A stretch of 64,000 nucleotides of DNA from Streptococcus sp. DD12 (GTDB lineage: Bacteria; Bacillota; Bacilli; Lactobacillales; Streptococcaceae), in NCBI RefSeq assembly GCF_001578885.1, contig NZ_KQ969495.1:686375-750374 (forward strand). The letters run 5' to 3'. This document shows, piece after piece, positions 39,669 to 50,761 of the stretch; the first letter of the stretch is position 1, and every line of letters starts with the position of its first letter. The position numbers and the translations under genes are program-made. A model generated the notes under the pieces. The model did no database searches. It saw only the letters and a list, made by a program, of their open reading frames with translations, and was not told the DNA's origin.

Positions 39669-41656
39669 TTAGTCTAGGGCCTTGATTTCCATCATCATAT
39701 CCCGCAATTGGGCCGCCAGTTCAAAGTCCAAGCGGTCTGAGGCTTCCAGCATTTGCTTTTGCAATTTTTTGACCGTTGCCTGACGGTCTTTTTTCGTCAA
39801 GGTTGAGACATCAATTTCCTCGGCTACTTGACCTTCTTCAACTGTTGTTGCAGAAATCAAATCACGGATTTCTTTTTAATGGTTTGTGGCGTAATGCCGT
39901 GTTCTCTATTATAGGCCATCTGCAGTTCCCGACGGCGGGCGGTTTCATCCATGGCCTTCTGCATGGATTCGGTTATCTTATCTGCATACATGATGACATG
40001 GCCCTCGCTATTACGCGCTGCCCGACCAATGGTCTGAATCAAGCCCCGTTCATTACGCAGAAAGCCTTCCTTGTCAGCATCCAAAATAGCGACCAAACTC
40101 ACCTCTGGAACATCAATCCCTTCACGCAAGAGGTTGATACCGACCAGCACATCAAAGACACCCAGACGCAGGTCACGGATGATTTCCGTTCGTTCCAAGG
40201 TCTTAATGTCCGAGTGCATGTACTTGACCTTAACACCCATTTCCTTGAAATAATCGGTCAAGTCTTCCGCCATTTTCTTGGTCAAGGTGGTCACAAAGAC
40301 CCGTTCGTTTTTGGCCACACGCTCATTGATTTCACCCAACAAATCATCCATCTGTCCCATCGTAGGGCGCACTTCCACCTCAGGATCCAACAGCCCTGTC
40401 GGTCGAATGATTTGTTCAATGACCGTATCTGTCTGGGCCATCTCATAATCTCCAGGGGTCGCTGACACATAGACAATTTGATTAACATGGCCTTCAAACT
40501 CCTCCCGTCGCAAGGGGCGATTGTCCAAGGCAGACGGCAGGCGAAAACCATAATTTACCAACATCTCCTTGCGGGCTCGGTCACCATTATACATGCCTTT
40601 AATCTGTCCCATGGTGATGTGCGATTCATCAATCATGATAAGAAAATCATCTGGAAAGAAATCCAGCAGGGTGTAAGGGGGTTCCCCCTCCTCCCGCCCA
40701 TCCATGTAACGGGAATAATTTTCTACCCCATTGGTATAACCCATCTCCCGCAGCATCTCGATATCATACTCGGTACGCTGACGGATACGTTGGGCTTCGA
40801 TGAGTTTTCCTTCCTTTTCAAAGAGAGCAACCTGTTTTTCCATATCCTGAGCGATTTGGGCAATGGCATCATCGAGGCGTTCTTCCTGGGTGACAAAGTG
40901 AGTGGCTGGGAAAATGGCAATATGTTTCATGTCCGCAACAACTTTTCCTGTTAAGGGGTTGATTTCACGAATGCGATCAATCTCATCTCCGAAAAACTCG
41001 ATGCGAAAAGCATTGTCATTGCGAGAGGCTGGAAAGATCTCTACCACATCTCCACGGACGCGAAATTTCCCCCGTTGAAAGTCAATGTCATTGCGATCAA
41101 ATTGAATATCTACCAGACGATTGAGCAAGGCATCTCTGGACAACTCCATTCCTGGACGTAGGCTGACGACATTGTCCCGATAGTTGCGTGGGTCCCCCAA
41201 ACCGAAGATGGATGACACCGAAGCCACCACAATCACATCATTGCGTTCTAAGAGAGCTGCCGTAGCTGAATGGCGCAAGTAATCAATCTCGTCATTGACC
41301 GCACTGTCCTTTTCGATATAGGTGTCACTAGAGGGAACATAGGCCTCTGGTTGGTAGAAATCATAGTAGGAGACGAAATACTCAACCGCATTATTGGGGA
41401 AAAATTCTTTAAATTCCCCGTAAAGTTGGCCAGCCAAGGTTTTATTATGGGCAATGACCAGCGTGGGCTTATTGACCTGGGCAATCACTTGACTCATGGT
41501 AAAAGTTTTTCCTGTCCCCGTCGCTCCCATGAGGATTTGCGCTTTTTCGCCTCCCTCAATATTGTCGACGAGCTGTTCAATAGCCTGTGGCTGGTCTCCT
41601 GATGGCTGGTATTTTGAGACCAGTTCAAAGGTATTGTGGTCTTGTCTTTGAATCAC
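39669..41656 (-). CDS. uvrB: Excinuclease ABC subunit UvrB, interrupted by a one-base frameshift
   Basis: UvrB is the damage-verifying helicase of nucleotide excision repair. Walker [19 protein letters not shown], the beta-hairpin region [12 protein letters not shown] and helicase motifs ([18 protein letters not shown]) are all present. The frame breaks near the C-terminus in a 5-A tract (39873-39877): as given it ends [11 protein letters not shown]. One added A gives [18 protein letters not shown] and joins the UVR domain ([20 protein letters not shown]) for 662 residues, the normal length. Loss of the UVR domain would impair UvrC recruitment. Because uvrB is conserved, a sequencing deletion is likely. 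Confidence 0.95.
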
Positions 41657-41674
41657 GGTTGTGCTCCTTTCACA

Positions 41675-41703
41675 AAAAATCCACTCTCACAGCGAGAGGG
41701 ATT
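41675..41703 (-). terminator. Terminator between CPBP protease and uvrB
   Basis: On the minus strand AATCCCTCTC and GAGAGTGGATT pair around GCTGT and six T end the structure. Confidence 0.65.
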
Positions 41704-41743
41704 TCAGAAATATGATGTCACCATTATAGGTGATAAACTATTT

Positions 41744-42730
41744 TTAGTCAATAGATTTGCCTGTTTTGGCGCTTTGGAAAGGTGTTTTAGGTGGTCTTTG
41801 CCAAAAATCCTGCCAGCTCCAATCGCTCTTTTTCCAAAAGAGATAGACCAAAACCAAAATAGAAGCCAGTAAGACTAGGCTGGTCAAGAGAGAGCCTTCA
41901 GCGCCGAAGCTAGCACCTGTTAGCCAAGCCAAGTTTCCTACCGGTTGCCAAGTCCAAACAGAAGCATCTGCTGGTGTGCCTGAAACCAGGCTCCCAAAAA
42001 TATTTCCCTGAACAAAATTCCAGGCACCATGCAGGCCCCCCACCAACCAAAGGTTACCACCGTAAAGCAGTAATAAGGCGCAAAAGATACCGTCAAGTAG
42101 GATATTGGTCACTGACAAGACGGTGACCCCTGCATTGAGGAGGTGCATGGCGCCAAAGAGAGCACTTGATATAAAGATTGCCCAGACCAGGCTAACCTTT
42201 GTCGCCAAGGTTGGTAAAAGCCAGCCGCGCACAACCAACTCCTCAGTGGTTCCTTGTAAAAGCCAAAAGGGGGCTATGGCCAAGATAAAAGCAAGCGCAT
42301 CGCCACTGAGATAGTTGAGCGAAAGGCTGATTTGCCCAGTGAGAACTAAAAGACCCACAACAAGAGCAAACTGGAGAAAACCGATAGCACAGCCTAAGGC
42401 CAAAGATGATAGCCACTTCTTGCCATAAAAGCCCAAGGTCACCAGGGGCCTTTTTTCCACCAAACGCACCCAAGCAAAGACCAAGGCCATAATGCCTGCA
42501 AAGCTAGCTAGCTGGATAAACAAAAGGTAATGCCCGACAAGTTCCTGAACCGACAGGTTACTTTGCCCAGATAGCAAGAGACCGGCCCCTACAGACACAA
42601 GCCTTAAGAGCGGAAAAATCGTAAAACTACCCACCCAGGTAACGGTCCAGGCCAGGGGGACCGCTAGCCAAACAGGCAGGGGGAAGCGTGACAAGCGCGC
42701 ATCCCTCAGCATTGGATGTTGTGACATCAT
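41744..42730 (-). CDS. CPBP family intramembrane metalloprotease
   Basis: A 328-residue protein with about eight hydrophobic segments. The family motif is TTEELVVRGWLLP (EExxxR) and the second histidine-bearing motif is SSALFGAMHLLNAG. Relatives cleave membrane proteins or confer bacteriocin immunity; no bacteriocin genes are nearby. The start at 42730 has AAGGAGG upstream; two ATG lie side by side. A promoter lies at 42771-42799. Confidence 0.88.
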   Translation of the reverse strand: MMSQHPMLRDARLSRFPLPVWLAVPLAWTVTWVGSFTIFPLLRLVSVGAGLLLSGQSNLSVQELVGHYLLFIQLASFAGIMALVFAWVRLVEKRPLVTLGFYGKKWLSSLALGCAIGFLQFALVVGLLVLTGQISLSLNYLSGDALAFILAIAPFWLLQGTTEELVVRGWLLPTLATKVSLVWAIFISSALFGAMHLLNAGVTVLSVTNILLDGIFCALLLLYGGNLWLVGGLHGAWNFVQGNIFGSLVSGTPADASVWTWQPVGNLAWLTGASFGAEGSLLTSLVLLASILVLVYLFWKKSDWSWQDFWQRPPKTPFQSAKTGKSID

Positions 42731-42770
42731 CAAAACCTCCTTGTCATGAGAACAGACTCCTTTTTTCTTT

Positions 42771-42799
42771 ATTTTATCCCATTTTAGCAGCGTCAGCAA
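42771..42799 (-). promoter_or_regulatory. Promoter of the CPBP protease gene
   Basis: TTGCTG and TAAAAT with a 17-base spacer, about 40 bases before the start codon. Confidence 0.5.
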
Positions 42800-42966
42800 G
42801 CCCCTCAGGAGAGCCTTCCTAACCTTTGGTCAGGTTGCAACCTTTCCCAAAAAAGTCTGGTTAAGGAGCGGACCCAAAACCTAGACGAACTAATTTGCTT
42901 CCTAGATTCTACAGAGTTCGGCTAAAAACTTAGCCCTCTTGGTCGAGGACAAAGACTTCTTGGCAT

Positions 42967-43002
42967 GAAAAAACGCTTGAAACAGAAGCCGTTCAAGCGT
43001 TC
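42967..43002 (-). terminator. Terminator after dgkB
   Basis: On the minus strand AACGCTTGAA and TTCAAGCGTT form a 10-bp stem followed by six T. It shares the stem sequence of the accessory Sec terminator at 11187-11222. Confidence 0.85.
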
Positions 43003-43063
43003 AGGTACTTTGATTCTAAGTGACGTCTTAAGCTTCACCCTCAGTTTGGTCGAGGACCGGACA

Positions 43064-44104
43064 TCATTTATGGTGTTCTTCGTGTTCTTTTTCCACACGG
43101 TCCACCTCTTGAGAGAACTTCTCGGCAATGGCTTCTAGGGCTAACATTTCCGTATCTTTTAGGTCAATGCTAATGGCATCATCAGCGATATTATCCGCAT
43201 CAGCAAAGAAGGTCAAATGGTTTTGCAGGTTGGTTAAGGTCATGGGGGCATCGCCACCGTATTCCCCATCCAGATTAATCATCATCCGTTTGGAATGCGT
43301 GCCTAATGGCGTGATGGTCAATTGACTGGTCTTGATATACTCAATATTTTTGTCGCCAATATGCCGACCGTTTAAGGCCATCCGAATAAGGCCCAGCATG
43401 TCAAAAAGATTAGCCGTTTTAACCAAAATCAAGGTAAACAAGCCATCATCTAACTTGGCATCAGGCGCAATCTGCTCAAAGCCTCCCACCGAATTGGTCA
43501 AGGCAGCGAAAATCATCGAGACATGCCCTTCAAAAGTGCCATCATCATGCGTAATGCGGACAGGCACCTTGCGAATCTGCGGTAAGAGTTCCGCCCCCTT
43601 GGCCAAATAGGCTAAATACCCCAAGCTGGTTTTCAACTGACTAGGCACACTGTAAGTAAGCTCTGTCAGCGTCCCTGCCGCCGCAATATTCATAAAATAT
43701 TGGTCTTGGCCTGCTAGGCCAATATCCATCTGAACCATTTGGCGCTTACCAATCACCTTGGCCGCCTCGATGGGGTTCCCTCTTGGGATTTTCAAAGCTC
43801 GGGCAAAATCATTGGTTGTCCCGGTTGGGATAATAGCCATCAAAGGACGGCGCTTAAGGGGAGCAATTCCATTGACCACCTCGTTGATGGTGCCATCACC
43901 ACCAGCAGCCACAACCAAATCAAAGCCCGCCAAGGCTGCGCGTCTGGCCTCTTTTTTAGCTGAATCCGCTTCAGGGGTCGTCTGAAAAGCCGATGTCTCA
44001 TAACCAAAGCCTTCAATGATATGCAAGACTTCCGCCACATTCTTTTTCATGACTTCTTGGCCAGAGGTTGGATTATAAATCAACCGGGCCCGTTTTTGGT
44101 ACAT
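43064..44104 (-). CDS. dgkB: Diacylglycerol kinase (DgkB type)
   Basis: A soluble lipid kinase of 346 residues that phosphorylates diacylglycerol, recycling lipid left by lipoteichoic acid synthesis. Motifs: ARLIYNPTSGQEVMKKN at the N-terminus, VVAAGGDGTINEVVNGI (nucleotide loop) and IPTGTTNDFARAL. It follows ligA by 11 bases, and the two are probably co-transcribed. The C-terminal acidic tail (VEKEHEEHHK) is ordinary for the family. Confidence 0.93.
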   Translation of the reverse strand: MYQKRARLIYNPTSGQEVMKKNVAEVLHIIEGFGYETSAFQTTPEADSAKKEARRAALAGFDLVVAAGGDGTINEVVNGIAPLKRRPLMAIIPTGTTNDFARALKIPRGNPIEAAKVIGKRQMVQMDIGLAGQDQYFMNIAAAGTLTELTYSVPSQLKTSLGYLAYLAKGAELLPQIRKVPVRITHDDGTFEGHVSMIFAALTNSVGGFEQIAPDAKLDDGLFTLILVKTANLFDMLGLIRMALNGRHIGDKNIEYIKTSQLTITPLGTHSKRMMINLDGEYGGDAPMTLTNLQNHLTFFADADNIADDAISIDLKDTEMLALEAIAEKFSQEVDRVEKEHEEHHK

Positions 44105-44115
44105 AAGCTCCTCCT

Positions 44116-46083
<1,968 letters not shown>

Positions 46084-46113
46084 TTACCACAATTTTAAAG
46101 AGGCTGGCGCCTT

Positions 46114-46629
46114 TTACTGAGTCAGATCGATACGACGCCCAATCTGCTCAAACAAGATAGCGCCGATGAGCAAGGAAAGCAGTTCGCCCAGGGCAACCGT
46201 CACCCATGTCATGAAAAAGGGAAGTTTCAAAATAATATGCAATTCCGCGGCGATTGTCACCATGGAGCTGGCAAAAAAGAGGGCAAAAAAGAAGAAACCT
46301 TTATTTAAGAGCCCACCAAAAATACGCTCCTTGGTAAAACCTTTAAAGAGCCAAACGCCCAAACCGACAAAAACAAAGGTCGATAGCCCGCCAACGACCA
46401 TATCGATGGGGCCCAAGCTTGAGGGGATATTGGCCAGAACACAGCCCAAAGTGACCGCATAGAGGTATTTGCGGTTATAAAAAACGAGGAAGTAAAGCAT
46501 TTCTGCTAGACGAAACTGGATAGCCCCATAACTCAAAGCATTTAGCGGTGGCGTCAAGGTTAAAACCACATAGAGGGCTGCCACCAGAGCAATTTGTGCC
46601 ATATCTTTTACACGTAAAGTCATTGTCAT
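46114..46629 (-). CDS. queT: QueT family transporter (ECF S-component, queuosine precursor)
   Basis: A 171-residue membrane protein with five to six hydrophobic segments. LSYGAIQFRLAEMLYFLVFY is the hallmark of QueT, the substrate-binding part of an ECF transporter for a queuosine precursor. It lies 39 bases upstream of ligA. In other streptococci this gene is often preceded by a preQ1-II riboswitch, which I could not recognise here. Confidence 0.88.
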   Translation of the reverse strand: MTMTLRVKDMAQIALVAALYVVLTLTPPLNALSYGAIQFRLAEMLYFLVFYNRKYLYAVTLGCVLANIPSSLGPIDMVVGGLSTFVFVGLGVWLFKGFTKERIFGGLLNKGFFFFALFFASSMVTIAAELHIILKLPFFMTWVTVALGELLSLLIGAILFEQIGRRIDLTQ

Positions 46630-46654
46630 TTTTCTCCTTTATACAGCGAAAAGG

Positions 46655-46708
46655 GAGTCGGACAAGACAAGCGTAGCCCAAAGGCTCCAAGCTTTTCCTA
46701 TCCCACTC
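46655..46708 (-). terminator. Long imperfect hairpin between plsC and queT
   Basis: On the minus strand GAGTGGGATAGG pairs with CTTGTCCGACTC (one mismatch), with inner pairing AAGC/GCTT and AGCC/GGCT; a short T run follows. Probably a terminator for plsC, possibly attenuating queT. Confidence 0.45.
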
Positions 46709-46720
46709 TCTATCCGCAGC

Positions 46721-47473
46721 TTATTGTAATTCATTTTCCCGGTGTTTATCTGGATCCCAGACAAAGCTCGCTAGAAAAGCGAAAGCCACCGTTAATAAGG
46801 TCAGTAAAATAGCTAAAATCCCCAGAGGAATCCGGAGGAGCCACCAAAGAGGTCGAAACTTAGTGGCCTGGGTCAAGCTTTCATTTTCCGCGTCCAACTG
46901 GTCAAAGGCTTCTTGCAAACGACGTGACACTTCTTCGATGCCTTGGTCATTCATGCGCTTGATGTCAGAAATATCGATCGGTTCTCCGTAGTTCATATCC
47001 ACGCGTGCACCCTTGATAAAGCTTGAAAAATCGCGTGGTCCCCCGTAAACCGCAGGTACAATTCTCACCTTGGCCATTTTGGCGATGACAGCAACGCCCC
47101 CCTTCACGTCACTCGCATGACGGCTACCACTCGGAAACATAATCAATGAGCGCTGACTCTTTTTGAGCATCTTGACAGGGTACTTGATGGCTTCTTGACC
47201 AGGATTTTGGCGGTTAATGGGAAAGGCACCGCACATCTTGATAAACCAACCAAGGGCCCGATTTTTAAACAACTCTTGCTTAGCCATGTAGACATACTTC
47301 CGTGGCTTAGTTGAAAAGGCTAGGTAAACAGGATCCCACCAAGTTCGGTGCGGAGCGACCAAGATAACATTTTCATCTAAGTCAGGCAGGCGCTTTCGAT
47401 TATGATAGTGGGCATTCCCATTGACACAATAGAGCAAGAAGGTCGCAAAATATTGTAAATAAGCGTAAAACAC
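46721..47473 (-). CDS. plsC: 1-acyl-sn-glycerol-3-phosphate acyltransferase PlsC
   Basis: Membrane acyltransferase making phosphatidic acid, 250 residues. The HX4D active site is APHRTWWDPVYL and the second motif is MFPSGSRHASDVKGG. An N-terminal and a C-terminal membrane segment are present. I choose a GTG start at 47473 because GGAG lies 8 bases upstream; a TTG two codons earlier would be only 2 bases from it. A -10 element (TATAAT) lies at 47504-47509. Confidence 0.9.
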   Translation of the reverse strand: MFYAYLQYFATFLLYCVNGNAHYHNRKRLPDLDENVILVAPHRTWWDPVYLAFSTKPRKYVYMAKQELFKNRALGWFIKMCGAFPINRQNPGQEAIKYPVKMLKKSQRSLIMFPSGSRHASDVKGGVAVIAKMAKVRIVPAVYGGPRDFSSFIKGARVDMNYGEPIDISDIKRMNDQGIEEVSRRLQEAFDQLDAENESLTQATKFRPLWWLLRIPLGILAILLTLLTVAFAFLASFVWDPDKHRENELQ

Positions 47474-47503
47474 ACGCAAATCTCCTTTTTTTAGTGTGCC
47501 ATA

Positions 47504-47509
47504 ATTATA
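47504..47509 (-). promoter_or_regulatory. -10 element of plsC
   Basis: TATAAT preceded by TGT on the minus strand; the -35 (TTTTCA at 17 bases) is weak. Confidence 0.5.
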
Positions 47510-47533
47510 ACATGCTAAAGAAAAAATGAAAAG

Positions 47534-47562
47534 TTAGAGGCTGGCACAAAATTTGGTATAAT
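47534..47562 (+). promoter_or_regulatory. Promoter of trmN6
   Basis: TTAGAG and TATAAT with a 17-base spacer, 27 bases before the GTG start; AAAGGAG precedes the start. Confidence 0.55.
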
Positions 47563-47589
47563 AGGGGAACTAGACAAAGGAGAACTCAG

Positions 47590-48354
47590 GTGACACAGCC
47601 AACAAGACAGCCACAGCCTCTACGAGATGGCGAACGAGTGGACCAACTATTTTCAACAGATGTTAAGATTATCCAAAACCGGGAGGTCTTTTCTTATTCT
47701 ATCGACTCCGTGCTTTTATCCCGCTTTCCCAAACTCCCCAAGCGCGGGCTTATTGTCGATCTCTGCGCTGGTAATGGTGCTGTCGGACTCTTTGCCAGCA
47801 CCCAGACACAGGCCCAGATTGTCAGTGTGGAACTCCAAGAACGACTGGCTGACATGGCGCAGCGTTCCGTAGAACTCAATGCCCTCACAGATCAAGTGAC
47901 CGTCGTCCAAGATGACCTCAAAAACCTATTGGCCCACGTCCCTCGCTCACAGGTTGATTTGATTCTCTGCAATCCCCCCTATTTTAAAGCCAGCGAGCAG
48001 TCGCACAAAAACCTGTCCGAGCACTACCTCCTTGCCCGCCACGAGATAACCACCGATTTGGCAAGTATTTGTCAGGTCGCTCGCCATGCCCTCAAGTCCA
48101 ATGGTCGACTGGCTCTGGTCCACCGACCTGACCGTTTTTTAGAGATATTAGATACCTTAAAAGCCAACGGGCTAGCGCCAAAACGCTTGCAATTTGTTTA
48201 CCCAAAAAGTCATAAGAATGCCAATATGCTCCTCATCGAAGCCATCAAAGATGGGTCTGAACAAGGCTTCACCGTCTTGCCTCCGCTCATTGTCCATCAA
48301 GATTCAGGAGACTACACCCCTGAAATCCAGGAGATTTACTATGGCAAATCCTAA
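47590..48354 (+). CDS. tRNA1(Val) adenine37-N6-methyltransferase (TrmN6/YfiC-like)
   Basis: A SAM-dependent methyltransferase of 254 residues. SAM loop [16 protein letters not shown]; catalytic NPPY motif as ILCNPPYFK. The leading [20 protein letters not shown] is typical of YfiC/YabB-type enzymes. GTG start with AAAGGAGA upstream. First of a plus-strand run with overlapping genes; the trmN6/GIY-YIG pair is a known arrangement in Firmicutes (yabB-yazA). Confidence 0.9.
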   Translation: MTQPTRQPQPLRDGERVDQLFSTDVKIIQNREVFSYSIDSVLLSRFPKLPKRGLIVDLCAGNGAVGLFASTQTQAQIVSVELQERLADMAQRSVELNALTDQVTVVQDDLKNLLAHVPRSQVDLILCNPPYFKASEQSHKNLSEHYLLARHEITTDLASICQVARHALKSNGRLALVHRPDRFLEILDTLKANGLAPKRLQFVYPKSHKNANMLLIEAIKDGSEQGFTVLPPLIVHQDSGDYTPEIQEIYYGKS

Positions 48355-48619
48355 AGCCTTTATGTATGTCTTAGGCTGTGCTGACGGGACGCTCTATACC
48401 GGCTACACGACCGATGTGCAAAAACGCCTAGCAACTCATAACAGGGGAAAAGGGGCCAAATACACTCGGTCTCGTCTGCCTGTTCGCCTGCTTTATCAGG
48501 AGAGCTTTGCCAGCAAGTCCCAGGCCATGAGTGCCGAAGCCAGCTTTAAGCGAAAAACACGTCCTCAAAAACTAGCCTACATTGCCCAACACACCAAATC
48601 AGAAAAGGAGAATCCGTGA
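48341..48619 (+). CDS. GIY-YIG nuclease superfamily protein (YazA-like)
   Basis: A 92-residue protein that is a GIY-YIG domain alone: [20 protein letters not shown] and later [15 protein letters not shown], with a conserved Glu further on ([12 protein letters not shown]). The ATG at 48341 has CAGGAGA upstream and overlaps the end of the methyltransferase gene. Cellular role unknown; it resembles the UPF0213/YazA family. Confidence 0.9.
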   Translation: MANPKAFMYVLGCADGTLYTGYTTDVQKRLATHNRGKGAKYTRSRLPVRLLYQESFASKSQAMSAEASFKRKTRPQKLAYIAQHTKSEKENP

Positions 48620-49233
48620 CCCCACGTAGCTACTACCGCATTTTCTTAACCCTTATCGCCAGCTGTGGCCTCTACCTGCAAATTTCCCAATCAGGGCCAG
48701 GTATGCTCTTATACTATACGGTCTTCTCCAACCTGTTGGTCTGGTGCTTTCTTATCTATCTTATCTGGCGAGACCTCAAAAAGCGCTCCGACAACCGGCT
48801 CTTGTTGCGCCAAAAAGGTTTGGTAACTCTGGCTATTGGTATTACCTTTGTCGTCTACCACTTTCTTTTATCCCCTTATGTGAAGCCAGCTGATTTTTGG
48901 ACCTTAAGAAATCTTTCTGTTCATTATCTCGTCCCCATTGGCTTCATTTTAGACACACTCATCCTTGACCGGACCAAAAGCTACCGTTTTTATGACCCTT
49001 TTGTATGGACATTAGTGCCTTTAGCCTATTTTGCCTTTGCCTTGTTCAATGGCTTGGTGCTTAAATGGCCTGTCCCAGGAACAAAAGCCAGTCCTTTTCC
49101 CTATTGGTTTATCGACCTCAACCACACTGCCCCTCAAAAGGTGCTGTCCTTTGTGCTGATTATCTTTTTTGGTTATCTCTTTAGTGGCTATTTGTTGCTT
49201 TTCATTAAAATATTTTTTGGAAAAAAACGATAA
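48616..49233 (+). CDS. Pr6Pr family membrane protein
   Basis: A 205-residue protein with six hydrophobic segments, as in the Pr6Pr family (FAR-17a/AIG1-like). The GTG start overlaps the preceding stop (GTGA), and AAAAGGAG lies upstream. Conserved-looking features are [26 protein letters not shown] and [12 protein letters not shown]. No function is known to me; its place after two RNA/DNA enzymes gives no clear hint. Confidence 0.82.
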   Translation: MTPRSYYRIFLTLIASCGLYLQISQSGPGMLLYYTVFSNLLVWCFLIYLIWRDLKKRSDNRLLLRQKGLVTLAIGITFVVYHFLLSPYVKPADFWTLRNLSVHYLVPIGFILDTLILDRTKSYRFYDPFVWTLVPLAYFAFALFNGLVLKWPVPGTKASPFPYWFIDLNHTAPQKVLSFVLIIFFGYLFSGYLLLFIKIFFGKKR

Positions 49234-49242
49234 ACGCTTTCA
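49229..49242. promoter_or_regulatory. cre-like CcpA site
   Basis: On the minus strand TGAAAGCGTTTATC fits the cre consensus TGWAANCGNTNWCA except for the last two bases. It overlaps the -35 of the universal stress protein promoter, which would allow repression. Confidence 0.4.
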
Positions 49243-49266
49243 AAAACACTTTCAAAAGAGTACAAT
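49238..49266 (+). promoter_or_regulatory. Promoter of the universal stress protein gene
   Basis: TTTCAA and TACAAT with a 17-base spacer, 29 bases before the ATG. Confidence 0.6.
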
Positions 49267-49295
49267 AAAGGTGAAAACCAAAGGAGGACGAACAT

Positions 49296-49748
49296 ATGCC
49301 AAAAGAATACAAACATATCATGGTTGCCGTAGACGGCTCTTACGAATCCGAGCTTGCTTTTGAAAAAGGAATTGCCGTTGCCAAACGAAACGGTGCAGAA
49401 CTGGTACTGGCACACGTTATTGATACGCGCTCCTTACAAAGCGTCGCAACCTTCGACTCCTACATCTACGAAAATCTCGAAACAGATGCCAAAGGGGTAT
49501 TGGAAAACTTTGAAAGACAAGCCCGTCAGCAAGGTCTAGACCGTGTCCAACGTGTCATCGAATTTGGTAATCCCAAGACCTTGTTGGCCAAGGATATTCC
49601 CGATAAATATGGCATCGACCTGATTATGCTGGGGGCTACCGGTCTCAATGGCTTCGAACGCCTCTTGATTGGTTCTTCGTCCGAATACATCATGCGCCAT
49701 GCCAAGGTTGATATTCTCATCGTCCGCGATAAGGAAAAGACCCTCTAA
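49296..49748 (+). CDS. Universal stress protein (UspA family)
   Basis: A single-domain Usp of 150 residues. It begins with the beta-strand MVAVDGSYESELAFEKGIAV and ends with the ATP-binding loop GATGLNGFERLLIGSSSEYI (G2xG9xGS pattern), so it probably binds ATP. Start has CAAAGGAGG. It has its own promoter and terminator, so is monocistronic. Physiological role not predictable from sequence. Confidence 0.93.
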   Translation: MPKEYKHIMVAVDGSYESELAFEKGIAVAKRNGAELVLAHVIDTRSLQSVATFDSYIYENLETDAKGVLENFERQARQQGLDRVQRVIEFGNPKTLLAKDIPDKYGIDLIMLGATGLNGFERLLIGSSSEYIMRHAKVDILIVRDKEKTL

Positions 49749-49797
49749 AAGCGAAGCAAATGGCCTGACAACTAAGCTAGGCATGCTTCATATCCGC

Positions 49798-49832
49798 TAA
49801 AAGACCTCCGTTCTAGAACGGAGGCCTTTTTC
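49798..49832 (+). terminator. Terminator after the universal stress protein gene
   Basis: GACCTCCGTTCTAGAACGGAGGCC is a nearly perfect stem followed by TTTTT. The preceding A run lets it work from the other side too. Confidence 0.9.
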
Positions 49833-49907
49833 TTACCCCTTACTGACTGCTCATTTCATTAGTTCATGGCATAAAAAAATTCTGGCCAAGGGCCAGAACT
49901 TTTCAGC

Positions 49908-50693
49908 TTAGTAATATTCACCTTGACGATAGTCCCAAGAATTGAAAGTATCAGACAAGTGCATCATGATTTTGTCGATATCTAAACCTTTACGGATAAC
50001 GACTGGACATGGTGTGATGGAACGGCTGTTAGCCCCTTGTTCAGGGATGAGTTTTCCGTCCTTGTCAACCATAGAGACCATAACTCCTTGCTCATAGCGT
50101 GTTTCGATGGTCTTGTCAGGTTGGATAGAAGCCACATAATCATCTGCTTCGATGACTAAGTCAACCATAGAGTCGATACGTTCACCGATGCCTTCAACCT
50201 TACCACGGTTTCCTTTACCAGATGGGTTAGCTGAGGAAGCGTAAACCATACGGCCTTCTTCTTCCCACATAGCCTTGGCCAACTGCTCACCAGGAACACC
50301 AAACTTGATAACGAAACATGAAGTGCCACGCACATCCGTCATCAACTCTTCACGGCCATCCCCATAGGCTTTTAACTTCGCATAGGCATCTTCACGCCAA
50401 GGCAAGATACAACCCAAAAGAATATCTTCGTCCCAATGTTTTTGGTAAAAAGCATCAATCTCAGGTGTTAATTGAGCCAAAGCACGCAATTCTTCCATGC
50501 TACCACAGAGAACTACGCCTGGTTTGTTACGGTTACGTTCTTTTGCTTCAAACTTACGTTCCAAACCTTTTTTATCGGCAGTCATGATGATATAGCCCAC
50601 TTTGGTAGGACTTACCAAGACACCACCTTCGCCCTTGATGATTTCAAAGCCTTCTTGTGATAAGTTGCCATCCCACTGAATGTGTTTAGTCAT
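49908..50693 (-). CDS. Sua5/YciO/YrdC/YwlC family protein
   Basis: A 261-residue protein with the YrdC fold of threonylcarbamoyl-AMP synthases: GGVLVSPTKVGYIIMTADKK near the N-terminus, GTSCFVIKFGVPGEQLAKAM, and VYASSANPSGKGNRGKVEGI (the ATP-binding SSANPSG motif). The usual K-R-x2-x3-P/T pattern at the start is altered (TADKKGLERKFEAKERNR), so it may be a YciO-like paralogue rather than the tRNA t6A enzyme. Start at 50693 with GGAG at 7 bases. It has its own promoter after leuD. Confidence 0.8.
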   Translation of the reverse strand: MTKHIQWDGNLSQEGFEIIKGEGGVLVSPTKVGYIIMTADKKGLERKFEAKERNRNKPGVVLCGSMEELRALAQLTPEIDAFYQKHWDEDILLGCILPWREDAYAKLKAYGDGREELMTDVRGTSCFVIKFGVPGEQLAKAMWEEEGRMVYASSANPSGKGNRGKVEGIGERIDSMVDLVIEADDYVASIQPDKTIETRYEQGVMVSMVDKDGKLIPEQGANSRSITPCPVVIRKGLDIDKIMMHLSDTFNSWDYRQGEYY

Positions 50694-50730
50694 TTGCATT
50701 CTCCATCTAATTATAGGTTTAATCTTTACT

Positions 50731-50759
50731 AGTGTACCATGTTTGGCCTCTTTTGACAA
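50731..50759 (-). promoter_or_regulatory. Promoter of the YrdC-like gene
   Basis: TTGTCA and TACACT with a 17-base spacer, between leuD and the YrdC-like gene. Confidence 0.6.
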
Positions 50760-50761
50760 GT

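Larger units (their letters stand above)
42731..43063. other. Gene-free stretch between the CPBP gene and dgkB
   Basis: It holds the CPBP promoter (42771-42799) and the dgkB terminator (42967-43002). The rest shows no gene that I can support. Confidence 0.6.

Noticed and set aside
41744..42730. Bacteriocin immunity locus suggested by a CPBP protease
   Set aside because: No bacteriocin precursor, transporter or double-glycine leader is seen nearby.
46630..46720. preQ1-II riboswitch before queT
   Set aside because: A structured leader exists, but I do not see the expected conserved preQ1-II core; it reads better as the plsC terminator hairpin.
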